From: Terriglobia bacterium | GTDB taxonomy: Bacteria > Acidobacteriota > Terriglobia > Acidiferrales > UBA7541 | Direction of reading: 5' to 3' | Length of the DNA: 35,606 nucleotides | NCBI GenBank assembly: GCA_020072805.1 | Contig: JAIQGC010000126.1 | Span: 1-35,606, forward strand | Shown here: piece after piece, positions 15,614 to 23,091 of the stretch | How the letters are laid out: every line of letters starts with the position of its first letter | Position numbering within the stretch: position 1 is the first letter of the stretch | Notes under the pieces: model-generated | What the model saw: the letters and a program-made list of their open reading frames with translations, nothing else | Told to the model about the DNA's origin: nothing | Databases searched by the model: none | Translations under genes and position numbers: made by a program

Positions 15614-16036
15614 CTATTGTTGCCTGATTTTTATTTAGAATATACTAGGTAATGATGCCTAATGATAAAAGCGGTAAATAATTTGGATTTGTTACCTCAT
15701 TTCGTCGGTACGTTATTCCTCAATTAACTCTAAATGATTTTATAACAATATTACCTTATTTTCATCGGAATAATTTTGTTTACCTATTTCATTAAGTCAC
15801 ATATAGCTACCTGTCCTAATATATCTAATATATAATCGTTGCCTATTTTCATAGGCATTTATATTCACCTAGATTGGCATGCCGTTCATTATGTAAATAT
15901 ATTGTTACCTCTTTTTCATTGGAATTTACACTTAACACTCTTACACAAAATTTTTTGTTACCTCTTTTTATCGGTAATATATAGACTTTACCAAGTCCTA
16001 TTGGAGATGTTATTGCCTTATTTCATAAGCATCAAT
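15614..16036 (-). repeat. Hairpin array 3 (about 8 units, covarying stems)
   Basis: Units centre near 15628 (degenerate), 15702, 15762, 15790, 15849, 15914, 15967 and 16027. Perfect arms include TACC/GGTA (15693-15710), TGCCTA/TAGGCA (15840-15857) and TTACC/GGTAA (15958-15977). On the minus strand the 3' flank is often GGNAACAAT, and the loop again reads GAUGAAAAUGA or a variant. It begins about 40 bases after the stop of the beta-CASP gene and ends before the promoter or RBS region of the Cas7-like gene. No gene fits 15537-16072. Confidence 0.83.
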
Positions 16037-16072
16037 TCAAATCAATATTCTATTAATATCTTTTATTGTCTT

Positions 16073-18202
16073 TTATCGATCTCTCAGTTTCTCATTTATT
16101 TTATCAATACTTTCCTTCAAAAATCTTATGTTCAACTTCGCACCTCTTCTTAAACATGTTGCTATCATATCATTTGTTTTCTCCCTGTCAATTTTTACAT
16201 CTATTTTATCAAGATCTACTTGACGGGCTATAAGAACATCATGACTTAATTTGTTATCAATAATGTACAAATATTCACTTTTGCCTTTTTCTATTCCATC
16301 TTTCAGTTGTTTAATCAACCCCTTTGAAATGATCTTATCATCAAAAGCCTTAATCAAGACATCAACATATTTTTTAGACTCAATTATATTATCAGGTCCT
16401 TCAAATTCTTCTCCAATATCACTTCTTTCTTCTACTGGTAATAACTTATCTTTTTCTAGACACAATGCATCTAACAAATTCTTTTGCATCTCATCTTGGG
16501 ATACAAGTTTATAACTATTCCCATTATCAACAATAAACCCCCAGTATGGGGCAAAAATTTTTCCTGCCCTATTTTCAAACTTTACTATTTTACTTTCTCT
16601 CAATACATCAATATTCGTAATATCCTTAGTAATTACATTTTCATTTGTAGCAGACTCACTAAGTTCATAACTAACATTGAACTGACTAACTATTGTCTCA
16701 ACCCTAAACTTTCTTTCAATCTCACTTTTTAACGACTCAGACGCATCAGTTTCCCCATGTACTACGAAAATCTTCTTTGGTAATATGCGAAATTTATTGA
16801 TATATTCCAATAAATCATTTTTATCTGCATGAGCACTAAGTCCTTCAATCCTCCTGATAGAAGCATTTACAAAGACTTTCTTTGATACATCTTCTATTTC
16901 ACCTTCTGTATTTTTAATCTTGTAATTTACATGAACTTCTTTTTCTCCATCTATCAATTGCCTTCCCAATGTACCTTCTCCCTGATATGATGTGAACAGG
17001 ACAATATTCCTATTATCTTCAAGTATACCAGGAAGATATCTCATAATCCTTCCCCCCTCAAGCATTCCACTTGACGCGATGATTATACATGGGAATTTAG
17101 CACCAGCTATTTCCATACTCTTCTTGTTAGATATAACCTTCTCGAATCCAGCTGGTTTAAATATCTCTTTAAAGTCAACTTCACCCTTCCCCTGCTGAAG
17201 AGTCTTACTCAACCCATGAGCAAGATAATGTATACTACCCTGATATTCTCCATACTGTTCCAACTTTTTAGCTATTTTAGGAAGATCGTATCTATTTCGT
17301 GTATAAATTTCCAATACTTCCAAACCAAGAGGCGTATCAAAATATACTTTCTCCTTTACACCTAAATCTTTGATTAAATGCAACAACTCTTCAGCTCTGT
17401 CAACAGCCAATACAGGTATAAGCAACCTACCTCCACTTTCTTTTACATATTCAATTGCATTTTGCAAAGAAAGAGCATCGCTCTTTTCGATTTCTCTATT
17501 ACCATAAGTACTTTCAATTATCAAATAATCAACAATCTCATTCCCCTTCCCCACTGGAGAAGGTATCTCATGTAATGAAGATCTCCCTCCTCCTAGGTCT
17601 CCTGTGTAAAGTAAACTAATCGGCTTTGTTATCTTAATTGATACCCCACCAATTATATGTTCACTATTTACAAATTCAACCTTCAACTTACCATCATCAC
17701 TTTCCCAATCACCAAATTCCATTGGAATCGGAGTAAATAATTGTTTTGTTCTTTCAACATCCTTTTCACTAAACAGTAATCCTAGATCTTTTTCTGAATC
17801 ATCAACACTACTATCTTTCCCGTCATTTGTCTTTTCAATTCCATTCCCATTTTCTTTTTCTTGCTGTTTTCCTTTTTGGATTTTTAACATATCATCCAAT
17901 ATGATAAATGCTAAATCTCTCGTTACAGGCGTACTGATAATCTTACCTGTAAAACCCCGCTTTACTAACATGGGCAGACGCCCACAATGATCAAAATGGC
18001 TATGACTTAAAAAAATATATCGTATATCTTGAGGATTAATAGAATGGGGAAGATAACCGTTCAATTCTTCACTATCAAGACCTTGAAATGCTCCTGCATC
18101 CAAGAGAATTTTTAAAGATTCTTCTCCTTCGTCAAAACTCAACATATGTAAACTGCCCGTCACTTCGCCACACGCACCATAACTAGTAAGTTTAATTACC
18201 AT
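16073..18202 (-). CDS. Beta-CASP metallo-beta-lactamase RNase, long form
   Basis: 709 residues. The zinc motif HSHFDH (67-72) sits in LSHSHFDHCGRLP. Next come GDLGGGRSSLHEIP, ESTYGNR, GGRLLIPVLAVDRAEE, the beta-CASP segment IIIASSGMLEGGRIMRYLPG, then RIEGLSAHADKNDLLEYI and FVVHGE. This is the architecture of archaeal CPSF/RNase J-type enzymes that cut or trim RNA. It lacks N-terminal KH domains. About residues 490-709 form an extension absent from the paralogue at 21105-22592, and about 35 residues near 108-143 are low-complexity. A strong SD (AAGGAGG) is present. Hairpin array 3 follows the stop, so a role in array RNA processing is plausible inference. Confidence 0.9.
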   Translation of the reverse strand: MVIKLTSYGACGEVTGSLHMLSFDEGEESLKILLDAGAFQGLDSEELNGYLPHSINPQDIRYIFLSHSHFDHCGRLPMLVKRGFTGKIISTPVTRDLAFIILDDMLKIQKGKQQEKENGNGIEKTNDGKDSSVDDSEKDLGLLFSEKDVERTKQLFTPIPMEFGDWESDDGKLKVEFVNSEHIIGGVSIKITKPISLLYTGDLGGGRSSLHEIPSPVGKGNEIVDYLIIESTYGNREIEKSDALSLQNAIEYVKESGGRLLIPVLAVDRAEELLHLIKDLGVKEKVYFDTPLGLEVLEIYTRNRYDLPKIAKKLEQYGEYQGSIHYLAHGLSKTLQQGKGEVDFKEIFKPAGFEKVISNKKSMEIAGAKFPCIIIASSGMLEGGRIMRYLPGILEDNRNIVLFTSYQGEGTLGRQLIDGEKEVHVNYKIKNTEGEIEDVSKKVFVNASIRRIEGLSAHADKNDLLEYINKFRILPKKIFVVHGETDASESLKSEIERKFRVETIVSQFNVSYELSESATNENVITKDITNIDVLRESKIVKFENRAGKIFAPYWGFIVDNGNSYKLVSQDEMQKNLLDALCLEKDKLLPVEERSDIGEEFEGPDNIIESKKYVDVLIKAFDDKIISKGLIKQLKDGIEKGKSEYLYIIDNKLSHDVLIARQVDLDKIDVKIDREKTNDMIATCLRRGAKLNIRFLKESIDKINEKLRDR

Positions 18203-18243
18203 TTTTATACCTCCTTATATATAACCATTTTCCTTTCTCCATT

Positions 18244-18459
18244 TCAACCAATTTCTGGTATCCTCAGTTCCTCAAGAACGTTTTCTTCTTCCACTCCCAT
18301 TTCTCTTAATATTCTATGGATATCTTCTCGTTCTTCATCACTAATTTCTACTTCAGGAATATGTTCCACATAATATGGAAATCTCATATCTACTATCTTT
18401 ATCTTTTCCATTGCTCTGAAATGTCTATATATATCCATATCTATTTCATACATATCCAT
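18244..18459 (-). CDS. Hypothetical acidic protein
   Basis: 71 residues, rich in Met, Glu and Ile (starts MDMYEIDMDIYRHFRAMEKI; EISDEEREDIHRILREMGVE near the end). It overlaps the preceding gene by 14 bases. The purine-rich GGGGAAAGGAAA before the ATG can act as an SD. Not recognised. Confidence 0.55.
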   Translation of the reverse strand: MDMYEIDMDIYRHFRAMEKIKIVDMRFPYYVEHIPEVEISDEEREDIHRILREMGVEEENVLEELRIPEIG

Positions 18460-19060
18460 TTTCCTTTCCCCATTTTAACCAATCTTCTTTCATAAGCTTA
18501 ATAATTCCTCTATGAGATGATTCAATAGGATTGAATCCAGTAAGTTTTTCAAGAGCAAAAAACCAGAATGCAGGATCAGATTTTAAATCCTGAAATATTA
18601 ACGGTAACACTTCTCTACCCATGTCTATAATCTCTAAATATGACTTGTTCGATATTATTTCACTTACAGACGATGTGATTAAGGTTTCTTCTTTCCACTT
18701 TCTTGATAAATTATCAAATTTATCTTTAAATTTGTTCTGCTTTTTCCTTTCCTCTACCTTCAATAAAATATCTTTTGCCCATTCTTTCAATTGTTTTCTA
18801 TGATTAGACCAGCAATCAAACTCCTTTATTTTATCATGCTCCTCCAATATTTCCATTGACTGTTCTGCAAACCTTTTCGCAGCATGAACATTACCTTTAT
18901 CGTCAGAACTAGAACAACTAGAACAACTAGAATTACAACTATCTAACAAATCTTCTGCACATCTCAAATTTTTTGACAATTCCAAAAAAAGAATAGTCAC
19001 ATTTGCATTTTCCATTCTTTCCATTATTTCGTTAATATCATCCATATTTGTAATTCCCAT
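18446..19060 (-). CDS. Conserved hypothetical protein (W-x-E-T...WLxWG family)
   Basis: 204 residues. Residues 117-203 carry LSRKWKEETLITSSVSEI, then YLEIIDMGREVLPLIFQDL, PAFWFFALEKLTGFNP and DWLKWGKENGY. I recall this as a widespread family of unknown function in bacterial genomes and mobile regions; I give no name. The first 100 residues are specific to this protein and include CNSSCSSCSSSD, encoded by a nine-base tandem repeat. The beta-CASP gene is two genes downstream. Confidence 0.72.
   Translation of the reverse strand: MGITNMDDINEIMERMENANVTILFLELSKNLRCAEDLLDSCNSSCSSCSSSDDKGNVHAAKRFAEQSMEILEEHDKIKEFDCWSNHRKQLKEWAKDILLKVEERKKQNKFKDKFDNLSRKWKEETLITSSVSEIISNKSYLEIIDMGREVLPLIFQDLKSDPAFWFFALEKLTGFNPIESSHRGIIKLMKEDWLKWGKENGYV
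18906..18941. repeat. Nine-base in-frame tandem repeat
   Basis: AACTAGAAC recurs about three times with a degenerate end, encoding Ser-Ser-Cys units in the upstream half of the 204-residue protein. Copies are nearly identical. Confidence 0.8.
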
Positions 19061-19074
19061 TTATTTTATTATTC

Positions 19075-19386
19075 TCAGTCATTACAAAATCTATAAATTG
19101 ATTCATCACAACATAGACACGCATATCCATGACAAATTGGCTTCTTAAGTTCGCTTTTCAAATCAAATCTTAACTGCTCTTTCCTCCTCTTTCGAATTAA
19201 TTTTGTCTCCTTATTAGGATCTCGACACATCTTACACATCCCCATACAAATATAACTACGCCAAGTAAGTGGGATTCCACATTTATATACCCATACTCCA
19301 TTAATACAATTCGGAAGACTTAAATCACGTCTTTGTGCTTTCTTCAATCTTCTGTTATAAATTCTCTTCGTCCTAGTCATCGACAT
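19075..19386 (-). CDS. Basic Cys-rich hypothetical protein
   Basis: 103 residues with ten or so cysteines and many Arg and Lys. MCKMCRDPN (about 50-58) and CHGYACLCCDES (85-96) look like two metal-binding knuckles. The N-terminal 20 residues (TRTKRIYNRRLKKAQRRD) could contact nucleic acid. A TATA-like AATATATATAG lies upstream at about 19430. Function unknown; a zinc-dependent RNA- or DNA-binding protein is plausible. Confidence 0.65.
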   Translation of the reverse strand: MSMTRTKRIYNRRLKKAQRRDLSLPNCINGVWVYKCGIPLTWRSYICMGMCKMCRDPNKETKLIRKRRKEQLRFDLKSELKKPICHGYACLCCDESIYRFCND

Positions 19387-19446
19387 ACTCTATTATATTC
19401 AAAATTTTTCATAATCTATTCATTGTTTCTATATATATTGTTTTTT

Positions 19447-19770
19447 CTACTTTGTGTTATTAGTCAACTTTTTAAATATTTCATTAGCTCTCTCAAGTTC
19501 GTCTTCATCTGTTCTTCTATATTTATCATAACAATGACAATTGTCGTTTCTATATACAGAAATACTTTTTACCCTTTCTATTTCTCTTTTAGGAAATATA
19601 TAAATTCTTTCTACAACCTTTCTGTCTTCCCAATCAATTTCATCTATTGAAATGGATATACCATTTTCTTGACATATTCTACGAAGTTCTTTTATTTCTT
19701 CATAACATATTTCCAATTCCGTCTTCAACACTCTTATTTTGTATTCTTTCTGCTTGCATTCTTCACACAT
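19447..19770 (-). CDS. Hypothetical protein with N-terminal CxxC
   Basis: 107 residues beginning MCEECKQKEYKIRVLKTELE: a CxxC pair, then a coiled-coil-like helix to about residue 35, then a mixed region with HC-x-C-type residues (NDNCHCYDK). A strong SD (AGGAGGT) is present. It follows the repeat-bearing wHTH gene by 30 bases. Not recognised. Confidence 0.62.
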   Translation of the reverse strand: MCEECKQKEYKIRVLKTELEICYEEIKELRRICQENGISISIDEIDWEDRKVVERIYIFPKREIERVKSISVYRNDNCHCYDKYRRTDEDELERANEIFKKLTNNTK

Positions 19771-19800
19771 CTATTTTATTACCTCCTTTCCTCTATTGTT

Positions 19801-21066
19801 TTACCTGAAATATGTCTTATACCATTCAGTCAACTTTGATCTAATATTAACATTCTTCATTTCTTCTAACAACTTTAATCTTCTTTTTTCTTCATTATCT
19901 TTCAAATTTTCAAATGTTAGGTTTAACCTTCTTTTTTCATCATCAATTTTCAACTGTTCAAGAAACACATATGCATCTTCTTCAACAATTGTATCCCCAA
20001 TTATACACGCAGAAAATATATTCTTTATCAATTCTTTGATATTAAAAAGACTTTCAGGATATTTTTCCATACAATCCTTTGCAATTTTTCTGATAATTTC
20101 GCAATTTCTATTACTCCCCAAATACTCTTCGTATCCTTTTTTTGAAGAGAATCCTTGTTTTTCCCAAAAAAAGTATCTGAATTTCAAATATTCATAATAA
20201 ATATCAACTCTAATATTATAAGTCTCCATCTCATTCCTTATATTGAGATATATGGTTTTATCTTCATATATATTAAAATCTTTTCCAAGTACTTTTCTCA
20301 TATTATCCATCCTTATATAAGTATTATCATGCAATTCCAATTCCTTCTTCATTGAAGGTAGAATTTCTTTAATTTTATCTCTATATGTCAATAGATCTTT
20401 TTCTTTTCTCAATTCTTCTTCTTCTTCTTCTTTTATCTTTCTAATTCTCTCTGTCTTTCTCAATTCTTCTTCTTCTTCTTCTTTTATCTTTCTAATTCTC
20501 TCTGTCTTTCTCAATTCTTCTTCTTCTTCTTTTATCTTTCTAATTCTCTCTGTCTTTCTCAATTCTTCTTCTTCTTTTTCTCGTTCTTCATTAGTAATAA
20601 TACTAACAAAGTTTTTTGTACGTACGACTGGACTCGGATTTACATTTATACTATTTGGTGTCTGTTCTACAGGTTTATACTTTTCTTTTTTTGTATTTAA
20701 TGCATTGATATCCGGCAGTTTTAACTTGGATTGTCCGACTACCTGGAGAATCTTTTTGGGTTCGGTTTTTACTCCTACAACTACCAGTTTATTCACAATA
20801 TCGGATTTTTTTCTGGATATGTAAAGATATTCTTTTTTATATAACTCCGTATAGATACCGTATCTAAATAACAACCGTTTTAGAACCATATAAAATACTA
20901 TTGAGGTTTTATCTAAGAGTTCTCTTTTTGATTTGGCAATCTCATTTTGAACATCTTTCAATCTAACAACTATGAATTTGTCTTTACTTTTATCAATCTG
21001 ATAAATAAGCCACGGAACAATAGGTCTCAAACCTTCTTCATAATCTTTTGTTGTTACCAATACCAT
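19801..21066 (-). CDS. Repeat-bearing protein with two wHTH-like segments
   Basis: 421 residues. Residues 32-90 (VVRLKDVQNEIAKSKRELLD, then VLKRLLFRYGI) and about 250-310 (YIRMDNMRKVLGKDFN, then LNIRNEMETYNIRVDIY) show the same K/R-x-x-D-x-x, helix, F/Y-x-x-(L/V)-K, GI pattern. This also begins the two nuclease-like proteins at 24629 and 25855, so it is probably a shared winged-helix-like domain. Between them three near-perfect copies of a 16-17 residue unit (EEEELRKTERIRKIKE) form a charged coiled coil. SD (AAAGGAG). It lies between the two beta-CASP genes. Function unknown. Confidence 0.68.
   Translation of the reverse strand: MVLVTTKDYEEGLRPIVPWLIYQIDKSKDKFIVVRLKDVQNEIAKSKRELLDKTSIVFYMVLKRLLFRYGIYTELYKKEYLYISRKKSDIVNKLVVVGVKTEPKKILQVVGQSKLKLPDINALNTKKEKYKPVEQTPNSINVNPSPVVRTKNFVSIITNEEREKEEEELRKTERIRKIKEEEEELRKTERIRKIKEEEEEELRKTERIRKIKEEEEEELRKEKDLLTYRDKIKEILPSMKKELELHDNTYIRMDNMRKVLGKDFNIYEDKTIYLNIRNEMETYNIRVDIYYEYLKFRYFFWEKQGFSSKKGYEEYLGSNRNCEIIRKIAKDCMEKYPESLFNIKELIKNIFSACIIGDTIVEEDAYVFLEQLKIDDEKRRLNLTFENLKDNEEKRRLKLLEEMKNVNIRSKLTEWYKTYFR
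20409..20575. repeat. In-frame 51/48-base tandem repeat
   Basis: Two 51-base copies and one 48-base copy (one TTC fewer) plus a partial copy. The copies are otherwise identical, and length changes keep the frame. They encode the EEEELRKTERIRKIKE units. Confidence 0.95.
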
Positions 21067-21104
21067 TTTATTATCTCCTTTATCTCCTACTATCTCCTAC
21101 TATA

Positions 21105-22592
21105 CTATCTCCTTCTAGGCGTGAAATCTTTATGTTCTATTACAGACATACCATCATCGAAATCATCCACAATTCCTTCGCCTTTATTTTTTGTACTTTT
21201 TGTACTCGTAACAACCCTTCGCCTTTCACTTTCATTTACATTTACATTAGGTAATTCATATTCTACATTATATTCTGGTATAATAGTTGAAATTCCGAAC
21301 AACCCCTCTATCTCTTTTTTTAAATTTTCAGAAGCATCTAACTCTCCATGTACTATGAAAACCATCTTTGGTAAATATGAAAACTTACTTATATATTCAA
21401 TAATATCATTTTTGTCGGCGTGACTACTTATTCCATCCATTTTCCTAACAGACGCTTCTACTTTAACTTCTCCATCTAATATTCTCCTGCCCAAAGTTCC
21501 TTTACCTAAATATGAAGTAAATAGAATTATATTATTAGGATATTCTAGAATACCTGGTAGATATTTCAATATTCTCCCTCCCTCCAGCATACCACTACTG
21601 GATAGAATAATACAATTCGGAACTAATTTCGTATTCTTGGATACTTCTATGAAATTTTTTGGTCTAAATGAATAATATACTTGATCTGCATTTAAATTTC
21701 TATTCTTAATCTGTACTCTATTAAACTTTTCAGTCAACTTTACAAAAGAATTGGCTGTATAAATAGAAAGCACATCCAATGCCATTGGACTGTCTAAGTA
21801 TACAGTTTCTTCAACATTTAATGATTTCAGCAACGCCAGTATTTCTTCTGCTCTATCTATTGCAAGAATAGGAATTAGCAATCTACCTCTATTTTCTTTA
21901 ATATCGTTAATAGCATTCACCAAAACCATACTATCGCTCTTCCCTATTAGTCTATTTCCATAAGTACTTTCTACAATTAAGTAATCTATACCCCCTTTTG
22001 GGGGAACTGGAATCTTATGCAAAGATGACCTGCTTCCACCTAAATCTCCTGTATATAATAATTTTATGGGTTTTTCAATATATATACTCGCACTTCCTGC
22101 AATATGTTCTGCATTGATGAAAGTTACTACAAACTTTTCATCACTGCTTGCCAATTTTCCATATTCTTTACGTATTGGTACAAATAGTCTTTTGGTCATT
22201 TCAATATTTTTTTCTGAAATTGGACCAATATCCTTGTCTCTCTCAAAGTCAGAATCACTATTCTGAATTTTTACCATATTATCCATCAAGATAAACGATA
22301 TGTCCCTTGTTGCAGAAGTACAAATTATCTTTCCATGAAAACCTCTACTCACAAGTAGAGGTAATCTTCCAATGTGATCCAGATGCGCATGCGAAATTAA
22401 AATATAATTTATATCCATTGGATTAAGTTCCGCCGGTAAACAACTATTCTTTTCTCCAGCATTAAGACCTTGGAAAGAGCCAGCATCTAACAAGATTTTC
22501 ATCGGATAACCCATTTCGTCACTCAAATCCAGAAGATGCATTGACCCTGTCACACACGAACAACCGCCAAAACTGGTAAGTTTGACCGTCAT
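21105..22592 (-). CDS. Beta-CASP metallo-beta-lactamase RNase, short form
   Basis: 495 residues, paralogue of the protein at 16073-18202. HAHLDH (68-73) binds the catalytic zincs. GDLGGSRSSLHKIPVP, ESTYGNR, GRLLIPILAIDRAEE, CIILSSSGMLEGGRILKYLP, KMDGISSHADKNDIIEYI and FIVHGE follow in order. Archaeal and bacterial enzymes of this build act as RNA endo- or exonucleases. It lacks the ~220-residue C-terminal extension of the long form and ends in a low-complexity tail. SD TGAGG is close to the ATG. Two paralogues so near each other suggest duplication and specialisation. Confidence 0.88.
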   Translation of the reverse strand: MTVKLTSFGGCSCVTGSMHLLDLSDEMGYPMKILLDAGSFQGLNAGEKNSCLPAELNPMDINYILISHAHLDHIGRLPLLVSRGFHGKIICTSATRDISFILMDNMVKIQNSDSDFERDKDIGPISEKNIEMTKRLFVPIRKEYGKLASSDEKFVVTFINAEHIAGSASIYIEKPIKLLYTGDLGGSRSSLHKIPVPPKGGIDYLIVESTYGNRLIGKSDSMVLVNAINDIKENRGRLLIPILAIDRAEEILALLKSLNVEETVYLDSPMALDVLSIYTANSFVKLTEKFNRVQIKNRNLNADQVYYSFRPKNFIEVSKNTKLVPNCIILSSSGMLEGGRILKYLPGILEYPNNIILFTSYLGKGTLGRRILDGEVKVEASVRKMDGISSHADKNDIIEYISKFSYLPKMVFIVHGELDASENLKKEIEGLFGISTIIPEYNVEYELPNVNVNESERRRVVTSTKSTKNKGEGIVDDFDDGMSVIEHKDFTPRRR

Positions 22593-22637
22593 ATCGATGT
22601 CCTCATGTTTTCATATTATTTCGTCTTATCATCCTCG

Positions 22638-23000
22638 TTAGCTTTCCACAATATCCACATTTTTCACCTTTTCAGCCTTTTCAACAACAGCTGTTAATCT
22701 TGAAATTTTTATGACACCTTTATCTTTATAAGAACCTTTTGTTGCCACTAAATCTGACTTAGTCCTTACAAAATAATTGTTCATTATCTCAATAAGTCCT
22801 GTTATTTTGAATACATTTTCAAAACCTTTATACTCTTTTTTCCCAAGCCCAATCGTTGTCTCGAAAAGGATGAATACTTCCTTTCCCATATCTAGCTCAT
22901 CATTTATGTGTTCCAAACTAGCTCCCAAAAGACAGCCTACAAACCCATCATAACAATCATCTTTGTCTTCGTAAGCCAAAACTGAAGTATTAAAATTCAT
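22638..23000 (-). CDS. Hypothetical protein
   Basis: 120 residues, beginning MNFNTSVLAYEDKDDCYDGF. Predicted mixed strands (EVFILFETTIGLGKKEY, VIKISRLTAVVEKAEKV) suggest a compact beta-rich fold. I recognise no family. An SD (AAGGAG) precedes the ATG; just beyond it is the 13-base tandem repeat. It lies between a ParB gene and the short beta-CASP gene. Confidence 0.62.
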   Translation of the reverse strand: MNFNTSVLAYEDKDDCYDGFVGCLLGASLEHINDELDMGKEVFILFETTIGLGKKEYKGFENVFKITGLIEIMNNYFVRTKSDLVATKGSYKDKGVIKISRLTAVVEKAEKVKNVDIVES

Positions 23001-23016
23001 TGTTTTCTCCTTACTA

Positions 23017-23091
23017 TTATATTATTGTCTTATATTATTGTCTTATATTATTGTCTTATATTATTGTCTTATATCATTGTCTTATATCATT
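23017..23091. repeat. Thirteen-base tandem repeat, about 5.8 copies
   Basis: TTATATTATTGTC recurs at 23017, 23030, 23043 and 23056 without change, then twice with one substitution. It covers the stop codon of the ParB gene and the leader of the next gene, a spot typical of Borg-type repeats. Confidence 0.95.

Noticed and set aside
9457-16036. Ordinary CRISPR arrays
   Set aside because: Repeats are neither identical nor of constant length, stems covary, units and flanks duplicate together, and no cas1, cas2 or effector gene is present. I call them hairpin arrays instead.
9457-16036. Tandem classical box C/D sRNA genes
   Set aside because: Each unit holds C-like and D-like boxes within one short hairpin, with no separate D'/C' pair and no fixed 10-12 base guide next to a D box. 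Relation to the same protein motif is kept as a possibility, the class is not.
9457-16036. parS or iteron DNA sites for the ParB proteins
   Set aside because: A DNA-binding site would keep its arm sequence. Here arms change in a compensatory way while the loop stays, which fits structure better.
22590-22618. Array-like hairpin before the short beta-CASP gene
   Set aside because: On the minus strand TATGAAAACATGAGGACA resembles the loop core, but the flanking bases cannot form the stem.
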